Shown: positions 22,997 through 35,022 of the stretch, piece after piece
How positions within the stretch are numbered: the first letter of the stretch is position 1
Layout of the letters: each line of letters begins with the position of its first letter
Origin: Coprinopsis marcescibilis
Taxonomy: Eukaryota; Basidiomycota; Agaricomycetes; Agaricales; Psathyrellaceae
Reading direction: 5' to 3'
Assembly (NCBI GenBank): GCA_004369085.1
Contig: ML210236.1
Span: 47,946 to 111,945 of the forward strand
DNA: 64,000 nucleotides
Translations under genes and position numbers: made by a program
Notes under the pieces: model-generated
Database searches by the model: none
Told to the model about the DNA's origin: nothing
Seen by the model: the letters and a program-made list of their open reading frames with translations, nothing else

Positions 22997-23958
22997 GGGT
23001 ATCGGTGTTCGTGAATGAGATTGTGAGTGCCTGGGGGCCCGTCTCGAACCTGGAAGTGCCAAGAATATTCATTTGAGCTCCGACGATCTGAAGTCAAATT
23101 TATCGGCATGCTCCGTGCCGCCGCATTCGCCCGCTCGTTCCTTTCTTACTTCTGCAATCAGCCCTGCCCGGCCCCCTGTCATCGTATCCACAATGGACGT
23201 CATAACATTGGGGTAAGGAACCTCACACCAGTACTCTGACAATCTATGCATCACGCAACTGTAAACACACCGAGGTCAGTGAAATTCGAACAAGTACTGA
23301 GCAGCGAGGGAAATATCGCAATGAAGGACCAAACGCTTACGTCGGTGGAACTGTGGGCTAGAGGTACAGCATAGTGAACCCAATGGACCTTCAGTCAGCC
23401 TAATTCAGTCGGATTGACTTGTCACTGTGCGTCTCCAGTTTATACCATCGAAAATGTCACAGCTAATAAAAGGGCCGTACTACCTGATGCGAGGGTTCAG
23501 GGGGCTGTTGAACGTTGGGCGGTCTCTGCCGTAAATAGCTCCAACACCCAGTCCAACAGATTGCAAAGGAAACTACTCCTTTCGAGACCGACCGCCGCTG
23601 ATATGTCTCCAGTCAGACAAGCGTCATGATACAAATGTCTCTTATCTCCAACACTCTCGCACAACCGCTTGTTCTCTCTCTCAAATCACATCTCCACGCC
23701 TTGTCTCGTTGACTCTTCAATACCGATAACGCCGATTCTTGCCCTTAGTACCGGAAATCGACATTCAGATGATGCATCTTTCGCGCCGCCAGTAGGCTAC
23801 TGGGTATAATTCTGATGGTTGGTCCCCGAAATATTCATCCTTCGAGAACGGAGATCAGATCATGTGTATTTAATGTATAGGACCAACGCCCATTCTACGG
23901 TATAGGCCCTTTCACCAGTACCTCCTGCGACGTCCCCTCCCCCAGTCTCGTATCAAGC
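22997..23958. other. Divergent promoter region between RRP46 and an F-box gene
   Basis: About 960 nt. An open frame at 23069-23254 (minus) has no recognisable domain and is probably chance. No clear promoter element was identified. Confidence 0.45.
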
Positions 23959-25944
23959 ATGGCCGAAGACATACCCACTTGGACGACGCGAAAGTTCCAC
24001 CACCTCTTGAATAGCAACACATGCCCTGGCGAAGAGGAACTCTCTACTATTCAAAGCGCCCTTCGCGAACCACTCAGAGAATTGGGCGACATCGAATTGG
24101 AGATTGCTCGTCTCCAGGCATGTCTCGCCAAAGCAAATCACCGACGCAAGGACATCATATCCACTACACAACCCTTGCGCACTATTTTATCCCCTGTTCG
24201 CAGGCTCCCAGACGACATTCTTCAAGAGATCTTTTTACGATGCCTTCCAAACGGGTGTTACCCCGCAGTCGACAATCAAGAAGCACCCCTTCTCTTCATG
24301 CGCGTCTCACGCCGCTGGCGATTCACCGCTATCAACACACGACGACTCTGGATCGGTGTCCGCATCGCCCTCCCTAGCCTTCAGCATACCCTTTCCGGAC
24401 ACTACCTCAATCACCCCGGCACGAACTCTGGGAACGTAACTCACAGATTCCGAGTTGCGGCGACCTCTTACATCAAAACTGTTTCGGATTGGTTGGGGCG
24501 AATCGGAGGCTATCAGGTCTCGTTCTCCATTTACCAAAAAGACGATCGCAATTCCGATGAAGATCAGCTCTGCGAGAGTGTTCTTCGGGTCTTGATGGGG
24601 CACTCGAGGGTATGGCACCGTGCAGAGATTCGGATACCTCTGAGGAGTATGGGGGAGCTGATCAAGGCATCTTCGGACGTCTTCCCGAAACTCACGGACC
24701 TGGTTGTTTCGTGTACCTCCCGTTCCAAGGCTCTCGGGCCTGCGACGTTTGACCTGTTCAACACACCACCGGGGGGTCCGGATGTGCCACCCCTTGCCCA
24801 AAGTGGAATATTCCAAGCCCTTCGGCTGTCTTCTCTCAAATTAATGAGAGTTGATGAGCCATTGTACTCCTTCGATGTCAACTGGTCATTCCTCACCTCG
24901 CTCGTCATCGAAGAGCAGGGTACATTTTCCGACTTTGGGTCGCTTCGACGCACGATCGCCCTCGACATTCCGACCTTGGTGACCCTCTTGCGCCAGTGCT
25001 TCTCTTTGGAAACGGCTCGGGTGTCGTTGACGCCCGGTATTGCACCGCTCTTGGCTAACCACGAAGCACTCTCCGAACCTCTCATCCTTCCACTTCTTCA
25101 CACACTCGCATTTCATGAAGACCGCTCGTGTTCAACGGCGTTCTTCGACTGCCTTGAAGCGCCAGCGCTGAAGACACTCGAATTCCAGACACTGAGGAAG
25201 CCCGAGGATCCAACTTCCACGACCTACTCGATACTTCCGTTTTTGCGTCGACATGGAAGCATTCTGGAAGAGCTCGTCGTTGATACGAGGTATATTTCGC
25301 ATGGTGATAGAGCCGAGCTTTGGGGGTGTTTGGGAGGGCTGAGGGTGCTTAGGCTGCGGAAGTCGACGTTCAGGAGTGTGGTTTATGGAGGGGAAGAACA
25401 GGGGTTGCTGCCGTTCTGTGATCAGGATCTGGAGAGCCTCATCCCTGACCCACCATCCCCGTCCTTCAGCTCAAGTTCGAGCATGGTTTCGCTCGCGAGT
25501 TTAAGCTCCAGTAGGAGCGGAAGTGAAAGCTTAGTATCTTTGGTTGGTGGGGGTTCAACGACTGGGAGCTCGTCCTTGCCGTCCAGCAGGTCTTTGCTAC
25601 CTCAGTTAGAGGCGTTTGAGTGCAAAACGCTGTCAATGCTGTCGGACGATGTTGTACTTCGGTTTATGGAAGCGCGGTGCTCGACATTCACTAGACCCTC
25701 GCCCTTGTCCTCGACGGATTCGTTCTTATCAACATTTTCCACGCCTGTGTCGCAACCTTCGTTCCCTTGGGCTTGCTCGTCAACATCAGCCTGCGGGGTA
25801 CGGTTGCTGAAGGAAGCTGCCCTTACTTGTACTACGACAAGGGAGGGACGTGGTTATGTAGTGGAGGAAGTGGAGAGGTTGTCAGGTGGGGGAAATTTAG
25901 AAGTCGATTTCAAGTACGAGCTTCGCCAGCGATTTGTTGACTGA
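23959..25944 (+). CDS. F-box protein
   Basis: Single-exon gene of 661 codons. After a helical N-terminus with a heptad-like stretch (ELGDIELEIARLQACLAKAN), an F-box is visible at about residues 78-125: RRLPDDILQEIFLRCLP, then LLFMRVSRRWRFTAINTRRLW. The rest resembles the leucine-rich-repeat-like C-terminal regions common in basidiomycete F-box proteins. A serine-rich insert lies around residues 500-550 (SFSSSSSMVSLASLSSSRSG). F-box proteins link substrates to SCF ubiquitin ligases through Skp1; in agaricomycetes they form a large, rapidly evolving family with mostly unknown targets. The arrangement coiled coil, F-box, LRR-like is the same as in the protein at 41.4-43.5 kb. Confidence 0.9.
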   Translation: MAEDIPTWTTRKFHHLLNSNTCPGEEELSTIQSALREPLRELGDIELEIARLQACLAKANHRRKDIISTTQPLRTILSPVRRLPDDILQEIFLRCLPNGCYPAVDNQEAPLLFMRVSRRWRFTAINTRRLWIGVRIALPSLQHTLSGHYLNHPGTNSGNVTHRFRVAATSYIKTVSDWLGRIGGYQVSFSIYQKDDRNSDEDQLCESVLRVLMGHSRVWHRAEIRIPLRSMGELIKASSDVFPKLTDLVVSCTSRSKALGPATFDLFNTPPGGPDVPPLAQSGIFQALRLSSLKLMRVDEPLYSFDVNWSFLTSLVIEEQGTFSDFGSLRRTIALDIPTLVTLLRQCFSLETARVSLTPGIAPLLANHEALSEPLILPLLHTLAFHEDRSCSTAFFDCLEAPALKTLEFQTLRKPEDPTSTTYSILPFLRRHGSILEELVVDTRYISHGDRAELWGCLGGLRVLRLRKSTFRSVVYGGEEQGLLPFCDQDLESLIPDPPSPSFSSSSSMVSLASLSSSRSGSESLVSLVGGGSTTGSSSLPSSRSLLPQLEAFECKTLSMLSDDVVLRFMEARCSTFTRPSPLSSTDSFLSTFSTPVSQPSFPWACSSTSACGVRLLKEAALTCTTTREGRGYVVEEVERLSGGGNLEVDFKYELRQRFVD

Positions 25945-26606
25945 AACGGTAAGCGCGTTCATCGTGAATACAGCGCTTGCGGTCGGCGTTTCTTCGGGGA
26001 CTCTCGTCGGAGCTCTGGACCTGAACGCCAATTACGGGCATATCACTATCCCTATTGGACGCGTATTTGTATTTTTCATGTATTAGGTAGGGCATTGTAC
26101 AGTGTAATAAGTCTGGGGCCATGGGTGTGATCCTATTCGTCATGATTGGAGAGATATGTGCCTGCCTGGTACCCACACATGCACACACGTACACACTCCC
26201 TGTAGAGAACACTGCCCTGCACTTTCCTGACCTCCCCTGACAGGCACAAAACAAAGAGTAAGAGCCTAAATGACACATCCTAGGTGCCAATTTCCTAACA
26301 AAAGTACACGCCGGAATAGGCAAAAGGTTAGAACTTGGTGGTATGGCCTATCTCATTGTGGAAAATGGAGTCAAGTTATCTGCATACTGACATGCATTTT
26401 TACACGGATATCGGGTACACAGTGCTACAGCCTGACTATTGTTTCCCTTTATATCCACTACTGGACTGTAATTGCCCCTACATGGGTTGGGGGGAATGTA
26501 CAAACGGACTCCCTGTGGTTTTTGTTAAAGCCAACATCACCATCACTCCTCTTCTTTTCATACCGTCGAATTTCTCATCATCTTCTAAGTCTATCTCACT
26601 GTTTTC
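25945..26606. other. Intergenic, no supported gene
   Basis: About 660 nt between the F-box gene and a small unknown gene. Nothing recognised. Confidence 0.45.
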
Positions 26607-27333
26607 ATGTCTTCCTCGTATCGGTTCGACTTTGCAGTACATGGGACAGGAGATGTTTCAAATTCCACTGTGTTTCGGCTGGACGAAGCGCCTGATGCCA
26701 ATGGCAGTTGGGTCCCTCTGTACGGTGGGGCACTTTGTAGCTGATGTAACCACCTGGAGAACAAGTAAATACGTGATCTTCCACTACCGCGACACTACGG
26801 AGCACAGTTATCATCTGACCTCGACTGGCCCCAATGGAGAACCGGGCGTTCCGATGATACATTTCACAGTCGGGTGGCGAGGTTATCGAATATGGTCGAG
26901 GCTTGATTGGGGTACCACCTCAGCAATAATGACATTTGGCTCACAGGAGAATTGGCTATACTATAAATACTGAGGCTGGAAGGTGGGCTGAAACTGTGAC
27001 TTGAACTGCCTTGAACCCAGCTCACGCATCCTCAGCATCAAATATAAATGGTTGGCCGACGGCTTGGCCTACTACTGGATCGAGAATATCGACCCTACAA
27101 CCCGGATTGGTGTCGGCCAAGTAAGTACGAGCGTTCTCGTGTCAAGAGTAATACTTATGGTACAACGAAATCTTCAGGTTCGAAGCTACAACGGGAGGAC
27201 CGTGTTCCAGGCGAGCAGTGAACATAACTCGGTCATTGCACATTTCGCAGTAGAGGCCACCGATAACCTAAGTCGCACTTGTCTCACTATCACGGTAATA
27301 GCCTTTTCAGGAAGAACGTACTACGACACGTAA
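26607..27333 (+). CDS. Small unrecognised multi-exon gene (tentative)
   Basis: Three segments in plausible order suggest one gene of about 200 residues. The first, from the ATG at 26607 (MSSSYRFDFAVHGTGDV), runs to YGGALCS before a stop. The second frame reads WRTSKYVIFHYRDTTEHSYHL and on to GSQENWLYYK at 26970. The third reads IKYKWLADGLAYYWIENIDP, an intron with good GT/AG ends at about 27120-27178, and VRSYNGRTVFQAS to a stop at 27333. The aromatic-rich, beta-looking sequence is consistent between exons. I do not recognise the family. The first junction needs a very short intron or a frameshift, so a decayed gene is possible. Confidence 0.4.
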
Positions 27334-27826
27334 CTGGCGCTCACTTCAGATGGAGAGTGATTTATATTGCGGTGAGGCACTAATCTCACGAACCCTTGCC
27401 CTGGTAAGTCGGATGCGATTTCGCAGCTGCCTTTCTGATTTTTTTCTCTCGCGATCGAGTATGCGTATCTATACTACATAGTGACTGTATTGAAAATAAC
27501 AATAACAAAACCTCATTGGATTCAATTACATAGTATCGATAAATATATTGTCTGATCCAGACATAGCGGTCAACATAGCGCCGGTGGTCGTGCAGTATCA
27601 TAGTTGAAGTTGAACGTTGAGGCAGATTGAGGTCACATTAGTTCTATGTTTAGATGTAAACCGTAGAGGTATTGCTGACTCCTTCACGTCATTGAAGTTT
27701 ACCAGAAGAGGGGCATTCGGGTACCTTCGCAGCCACTGATGGCCATTTGCAATGTCGGTATTAATGCAGCCTACAAGTACTACAAAAGAGATTTGAAGTT
27801 CTTTAAAGGAAGCCGACAGCGGTGGC
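27334..27826. other. Intergenic, convergent
   Basis: About 490 nt, AT-rich around 27440-27560, with no supported gene. It is the shared 3' flank of the small unknown gene and DUF1996 copy 1. Confidence 0.45.
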
Positions 27827-29526
27827 CTACGCACACTGCGAGTACCACTGGTTGGTGGCCTGGCATACATATGGAGAGACGCACTGAGTGGGTCCGGTCC
27901 AACCTTGACCGCCGCACTGCCCAAAGCGAGGAACACTCCCACTGGGAGCAGGAGTACCAGTGGGATTCGGTGGCGCGGGTGTAACGACGACGGGAGCGAT
28001 GCCAATGGTGCTAAGGGCCTTGCAATCACGGATAATGATTGCTTTTCCGGGTCCGGCTTGAGGTGGGTTGCAGCCTGGGAGCTCGTCAAGCCAGACTAAG
28101 GGTTAAACGTTACTTAGGACTGTATTGTAGATTGACAGGATGGAACAGTAACTGCTCACCTCCTTCGACACGCTCGTTGATGACGGTGTTCATGCGGCAG
28201 CGATTAATGTCAACATCGTTAAGTCGGGTGAGGGCAGGGCAATCACCACCAAACTCAATGCATTGATTCATGGCGCGTTGTAGAGAGTCTCCTTTCCATC
28301 CGAAGATGTAGTCAGCATGTTGCCCGTAGCCAGTGCTAGGAAAAATTGCAGTCAAATTTAGCTTCATTAGGTATACGGACTCAGACAGCTCACGGGTCGC
28401 CGTTGGACATGATCAATGGCTGGCTGCCATCAGTTGGCCATTGGCTATTGAATTCGCGGGTGTCCCAAACAATCTCTAGGAAGAGTAAGGGCATCCGAAT
28501 AGGGTGGCTGGCAGGGCAGGAACCGACTTGGAAGAAGAGACCGTCACGACCGATGGTTCCAGTGGGGTATGTCATGTGGCTCTAAGGTCGCGATCAGCTG
28601 GCAGCATGAAACCCAGAGGTAACAAAGCACGTACAGCATGGTCAGCGGGATCAAGGTCTTTTCCGTTCCAACAAGATGGGAAGAAGATATTGGAACGAAT
28701 ACCACCAGCGCAAGTCTTAGCGGGGAGGGCAACAGTGTCCAAGTTACCGGTACCAGGGTGGATGAATTCGGGATCGGTGCCGAAGTTAGGGCCAAAGCAT
28801 CGGTAAGTAATAGCACGGGCATCGATGTCGTTAGTTCCGGTCGTTCTTCTTGCTCGGGACATTGGGTCGCCGACGATCATACGGAAGCCCTGCAATTCCA
28901 GTGAAACGGGGATCATTAGCAGTAACAGCTCTCGCAATAGGCCACGCACCTTGGGGAAAGCTGTAACCTTCTCGTTGCTGCCAATGGGCTGGATATAATA
29001 TACAGTCATACCACCGTTTGTTTTGCCGACAAACTGGTTTGATATTTGGGGAACCTACCCAACCCCCTCAGGAGTCAGTTATTCGAAGACATCACGGAAA
29101 CAAGAAAGCGACTTACACGCATATACGTTCCATTCCGCCCCTTAAAGTACATTACGGCGGTCCAGTAGTTGGACCTGTTCTCTTCAAACCTACAGCTTGT
29201 ACACGTTGCCATATCTCCGAGGTCGTAGCTGAGAGGCAGAGTGGCGTTGAACGCATTCTACAACTTCTATCAGAGTCGCACCCTAGTAGACGCTCAACCG
29301 CACATACACCACCGACGACTTGGTGCACGTGAGGAGCAGCCTGCCCGGGAGTGGACAGGCTAGTAAAGCATGATGTCGATGTCTAGCTTTAGTTGAGGGT
29401 GCTATAGGACACAAAGGTATGTACTGACGGGTCAAGGCGCTCAGTTACCAACTGGGAGCAACCGAAACGAATGTAACCATTTGCGGACGCTACGAGCGCC
29501 GCGATAGAGAGATGGATTCCCCACAT
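27827..29526 (-). CDS. Secreted DUF1996 protein with C-terminal CBM1 (copy 1)
   Basis: Starts at the ATG at 29526 with a signal peptide ([17 protein letters not shown]) and the mature start [14 protein letters not shown]. The DUF1996 domain shows its usual landmarks: [63 protein letters not shown] and [21 protein letters not shown] Pro/Thr/Ser linker ([15 protein letters not shown]) joins a fungal CBM1: [15 protein letters not shown] then [11 protein letters not shown], stop at 27827-27829. CBM1 binds crystalline cellulose with a flat aromatic face, so the enzyme or binding protein is likely aimed at plant cell walls. The biochemical role of DUF1996 is not known to me. Several short introns split the gene; frames join. 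It is paired head to tail with a close copy at 30504-32209. Confidence 0.88.
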
Positions 29527-30503
29527 TAATTGACAAGGAATAAGACAGTGAGCAATATATAGGTGCTTGAAGCCTTACAGTAGCATCAGCTGTGAGTATA
29601 AGCTTGCGTACCCCAATTGCGAACATCATCCAACAATCACATCGAAGTTGTACTTCCGGTCCAGATTCTTCCGTTATCCTTCCACATGGCGAACGATTAA
29701 ACATCCGCAATTCGCCCGTGGCTCTCAAGGTCTTCATTGAGCACTCCCTTGGCTCGCGCCTGCCCAGAAAGGTTATAATAGGGACTGCATGTGGTCATCA
29801 CCGGCTTCGCTTCGAATACCTGTCTGAGAAATTCCCTTTTCTTCGCCCCTGCACAATAGCATCTGTAATGCGCGCTCTGCGTGGAAAACGCGGCAGAACA
29901 CCATCGACGGTAAAACATTTAGCTACCCTACAATACATTTGTGTTGGAATTTGAATGAAAGAGAATGTGGTAAGTATCAATTGAGGCCTCCGAGGTTCAA
30001 GAATCATTGATGCCAACCTTGCCTATTCTAAATCACAAGTGAGAAATTCGCACTCAACCCATAATAGTGGGCGCTAGACCGACACATCCCTCCTGGTCCT
30101 GGTCCTGGTCCTGATAGTGGTACTAAACTGCAAGTTAGTCTTCATGGTTTCGACGACGCTTTGTTCTTGTTTCGATAAAATAGGGGCTGAGTATATGGCT
30201 CAGCTTCGCAAATCGTTAACGCGTCATGAAACTCATTGTATTAGACATAATACGCATATGAGTCATGTGCCGGCCACTGCCACTGTTTGGCGAAGCAAGA
30301 TAATCAACTTCTTTAGATTCTACAGGTACTTCGAGCTACAGGCGAGATAAAAAGAAATACTAATTAATGAAAAGAGAATATTTGCTAACCACGTCCAAGC
30401 ACTCCTGTATCTTCATCGCAGTCCAGAAAGAAAGAAAATGGACAAAGGTTAGGATCAGAAGGACTCGTTTGAACGAACATTAGGGGACAAAACAAGTGCC
30501 CGC
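29527..30503. other. Promoter of DUF1996 copy 1 and spacer between the tandem copies
   Basis: About 980 nt. TATATA lies on the minus strand at about 29554-29560, only some 30 nt above the ATG. A stretch near 29905-29935 resembles one near 32590-32620 above copy 2 (both contain GGTAAAACATTTA), so upstream DNA was duplicated too. A short CCTGGT tandem repeat lies at 30091-30112. Confidence 0.55.
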
Positions 30504-32209
30504 CTACAAGCATTGCGAGTACCACTGGTTGGTGGCCTGGCAAACGTAAGGAGCGGCGCACTGAGTGGGCCCAGTCCATCCTTGTCCACCGCATTGACCA
30601 AAGCGAGGAATAGAACCGGGAACAGGAGGTGCCGGTGTGACGATGGGACCAGGTTGCGTCGGGTTGCCGATCGGAGGGACAGGGGTGACAACGGGGGGTG
30701 GACCAGTGCCAGTGTAGCTGAGCGCCTTGCAGTCTCGGATCATGGTGGCCTTTCCGGGCCCAGCTTGAGGTGGATTGCATCCGGGGAGCTCATTGAGCCA
30801 TACTAGAGAATATAATTATCAGTCTTATGTTGCTTGAATGAGATCCAAAACATGACTCCTCACCTCCTTCGACACGCTCGTTAACGACGGTGTTCATGCT
30901 GCAGCGGTTCATCTCAGCGTCACTCAGCTGTGTGAGGGCACGGCAAGATGCGGGCTGGCCACCGATATCTGTGCATTGATCCATAGCGCGCTGGAGGGCA
31001 TCACCTTGCCATCCGAAAACGTAGTCGGCGTGTTGTCCATAGCCAGTACTGCGGAAAAAGTTAATTGAACTCCGCATAGGCGGTAGGATGGCGGGCAACT
31101 CACGGATCACCGTTGGACATAATCAATGGCTGGCTTCCATCAGTTGGCCATTGGCTGTTGAACTGACGGGTGTCCCAGACGATCTCGAGGAAGAGCAATG
31201 GCATGCGGGTGGGGTGACTGGCAGGGCAAGAACCGACGTGGAAGAAGAGACCGTCGCGGCCGATGGTTCCAGTGGGATATGCCATGTGGCTCTGAGGCCG
31301 CGATCAGCATGAAGCCACAATAGAGGTAACAAAGCACTTACAGCATGGTCCGGAGGATCAAGGTCTTTTCCGTTCCAGCAAGATGGGAAGAAGATATTGG
31401 AACGAATGCCACCAGCACAGGTCTTAGCGGGGAGGGCGACAGTGTCCAAATTACCAGTACCAGGGTGGATGAATTGGGGATCGCTGCCAAAGTTGGCGCC
31501 GAAGCATCGGTAGGTGATAGCACGGGCGTCGAGGTCGTTAGTTCCGGTCGTTCTTCGTGCTCGGGACATTGGGTCGCCGACGATCATGCGGAAACCCTGA
31601 ATTTACTCATCAATGGGGTCGATCGTCGGTAGTGCGCACTCGAGCACTTACCTTGGAGAAAGCCGTAACCTTTTGGTTACTGCCGATGGGCTGGATGTAA
31701 TACACAGTCATTCCACCGTTTGGTTGACCAATAAACTGGTTGGCCATTTGGGGAACCTGGCACATCCGAATTATTAAGTGGCGCCAGATAACCCGAGAAA
31801 TTGACTGACCCGCATGTATGTTCCATTTCGTGCCTTGAAGTACATTACGGCAGTCCAGTAGTTGGACCTGTTCTCCTTGAACTTACAGGTAGTGCAAGTT
31901 GCCAACTCTCCGAGGTCGTTGTTCTGGTCCATGGTGATGTTGAACGCATTCTATAGATGTCATTAGTCACATTGACTATTAGGCATATATCCGCACATAC
32001 ACCACCGATGATCTGATGGACGTGAGGAGAGACTTGACCAGGCGTAACCAAGCTAGAAGAGAAGATCGCTCATCAGCCAAGAGTAGGGGGAACGCAGGGC
32101 TATATACTAACGGGTCAAGACGCTCGGTCACCAGTTGGGAGCAACCGAATCGAAGGAGGGCGTTCGCAAACGGCGTGAGAGCCGCAAGAGAGAGGAGAGT
32201 CCCCCACAT
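30504..32209 (-). CDS. Secreted DUF1996 protein with C-terminal CBM1 (copy 2)
   Basis: Tandem paralogue of the gene at 27827-29526, same strand and exon layout. It starts at 32209 with [17 protein letters not shown] followed by [16 protein letters not shown]. The domain landmarks are [70 protein letters not shown]-type [16 protein letters not shown] and [17 protein letters not shown]. The linker is longer than in copy 1 and richer in Pro ([14 protein letters not shown]). It ends with a CBM1 ([26 protein letters not shown]). Nucleotide identity with copy 1 is very high in the central exons (28.5-28.9 kb against 31.2-31.6 kb), and lower in the linker and introns. Likely secreted and cellulose-bound; catalytic role unknown. 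Confidence 0.9.
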
Positions 32210-35022
32210 TGTTAGGCACTAAGGATGCGATGGAAAGTTGAAGGGACGATGAACCTTGCGGAAAGATGGGCTGGAGGTAGTTCCGCTTAAATACCCTCGC
32301 CATGACTTGAATCGTCTCGGGAAGAATAACAATCGAAGCTTCCAGGAAGCCAAGATTTGTCTTTCTTCTCTTTGGCACATGGTAGACGCTCAAACACCCG
32401 CAATTCGCCCGCAAGGTTTCATTGTATGTCTGAACGGTTCCTGCCCGCCAAGAGAAGCTGGATTAAGAACTGCGCATCGCCATCACTGGCTTTGCTTCGA
32501 ACATGAGCACCTGAGCGTTTGATATTTTTAGTCCTCGCTCCACTGCAGCTGTGAGATACTTGTTTTCCATGCAAACACGGGAAAACCCTATCGATGGTAA
32601 AACATTTACGTACCCAGCTGTACTATTCTAGCTCGCTTTGAATTGAAGAGAATAGTGTCCGCATCCGAGGTTCAGGAAAGATTGATCCTGTTGGTGGAAA
32701 AGCTCCACAGGCTACATCCGGCTGGGGTTGATCCTTGGTCGTAAATACCAAGTAGATACGGTTTTGCGAATGCTTCATGAGGCTATGTTGACACACTCTC
32801 TGTGTACTGCCTCCCTTGACCTTTAGCTGGCGATCATACAGCTCAACTTCAACCAGCTGACACGAATCCAGTGGGTTACGGATATACAGACATATGAATG
32901 TAGCTACTCACCTGGATGTACACCCCGTTAATATGACTTCTTTGTGTCTGCCAAGAACATACACGATTGATATGGAAGCATCGTACCGCTGCTTGCTGTT
33001 CTGTTCTTGCCCTACAATGTTATCACATCCCATTTACTCCACCGCCACACTCATGCTCACGTCATGAGGATGCTATTGGCGGATGGCTAGAACGGGTCAA
33101 GCAAGAGGCAGGCCATGTGGAATGAGGTGCTTCGATAACGTTCTCGAATCCTTACTGAATGGCGATTGGCTATGGAGACGAGGCCATCCGACTCTGTGCC
33201 ACGATGTCATCCACGGCTCCGATAAAGGGTTGGGACGGTAAATGTATCAGCCTAAGTTATTACCCCGCCAGAAGGGAACTGCGTCATGTTTGGGTAAGAC
33301 CTGGGTCGGTTCAATATGCTCAGTTGGTGACGCAAGTAGTGACAAGCCTTTAATTGTATCGCAAAGAGGATTCCCGAGGACAATAATGGTATGTGAGGCG
33401 AGTAGGTCGGCGCGCTGACGAAGTAGTATCCAGTTTTCAGTGATAACCAAAGGAAATGGAAAAGGAAAAGAACCTCCCGCCCCCTCTCCGAGTCGCCATT
33501 ATCTCGGCATTGATCCAATGAGCGTCGGCAACCGGCATTCGGTGTCCCACGCCCCCGGCCCCTGAGTAAGGCCAGACATCCCTAAGCCCAAGGTTTGAGA
33601 TCGTCGGTGCCGAAACCTATTGGACGATAGTTGCTATTGGAGGCAGTCCTTCGAATTTGGGAAACGGCGTGTTCCAGGCTAGTCGGTATTGAGACTCAGT
33701 TGGTAAATACATGGTTAGTAGAAAAGAAAGGCAGGAGGCTAATTCGATGACAATGCCTTCTTTTTCAAGGGAGATAATGTCTTGACATGCTTCTTGAATA
33801 TTTGAGAATGGTGAGATTCTGGAGTATGTTGAGAGACTAGGTGAAGTTTCAAAACATTATTTGCCCATGGCTGGAATCGAACCTCAAGCCAACTGAAACA
33901 AGTTCCTTTGTTGCCAGATTCGGAAGATCGGGCGGGGCCTGAAAGGAGTCGAATCATAATTGGTTCAAATAGTAAATGCTTTCAACAGAGCGACGAAAAG
34001 CAGTGAAAATGACAGGACAGCCTCCCGAGTCCCACCTACCATTCACTGGATATTTCAAAGATGCTGATGGGCTAGCACCGGGTGTAACAACTCCAAATTT
34101 AGATTAAAATATCATTGAATACCCACCAGCAAAATCCGATGAGGGCTGGAACGATGAGGCTTCGGTGTTCCTGCGACAACGGTGAGTTCACTTGAAGGGT
34201 ACCACATCAAGAAATGGTGCGCACCCCATTTTTATAATTGGTCCCACTATGTAGTGAGAGTCCCAGTCCCAGAACTCAAGCCACCTCGATCATGCACACC
34301 ACAGGAGCAAGTCGCCGGCGTGAACTCCTCAGAAGAACGGTGGCGATCATAAGTTCTATCGCTAGAGCAACTAAACACCAATAAGAGCTCATCTATGTGT
34401 GGCAGTGTCAGCTGCCAAGTTCCAACCACATGCAGTCTTTTTCCTGCAAGCTCTGCACATACTTCTATCAGGAGTTCATTGCGCAGAGGAAGCTTGGCTA
34501 CAGCCCCACATGGAAGACTTGGCCACCCCCGCAACTTTAACAAGGGTGCGACGGATACAGTGCATCTCTAGCACGTGTTGATTGGAGAGGGGGTGGGTGA
34601 TTCTACGTCCCAAATGCCCGATATAGCAGAAGCCACCGCCAGTGACGAATGAGTCAATGATTTCGGTTGCTCGGCGCGAGAGGGTGTGTAAGTATACCGT
34701 CAGCGACGGTCATGGTGGGAATTGTCAATGACACCAGGTGTGTAGTGCGCAGTTATAGGTCTGAGATTGCCGTTGCTAAGTGAGAATTACACAGACGCCA
34801 ATCAATGGGCCGTTGGAATGATGGAATGATGGCATAAAAAGCAGAAAGGTTGCGCTTAAGCTCTACCTATCAGTTGAAACTTGGAGCCAACAATAATATC
34901 AATTCCTGCTATGTATTGTCTCTTACCTAAGGGTTACTGTTGTCTAGAGTAAATATTAATGTACCGCGCAATGACAGGCATTGCAATGTTTCTAGGGCTC
35001 AGACTCGGAGACTGCTCTTTAA
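32210..35022. other. Long gene-poor stretch
   Basis: About 2.8 kb without a supported gene. The first 100 nt hold the copy 2 promoter (minus-strand TATTTAAG near 32287). A tRNA T-arm-like string near 33868-33882 does not fold into a tRNA. Open frames at 33250-33520 and 34247-34543 show no family features. Confidence 0.5.

Noticed and set aside
24307..25085. Overlapping minus-strand frames of 169-173 codons
   Set aside because: They lie wholly inside the single-exon F-box gene and show no domain.
30091..30112. CCTGGT tandem repeat as a CRISPR-like or regulatory array
   Set aside because: Only a few uninterrupted 6-nt units with no spacers; an ordinary microsatellite.
33862..33960. Possible tRNA on the minus strand (GGTTCGATTCC string)
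   Set aside because: The flanks do not form a T stem or an acceptor stem, and no anticodon arm is found.
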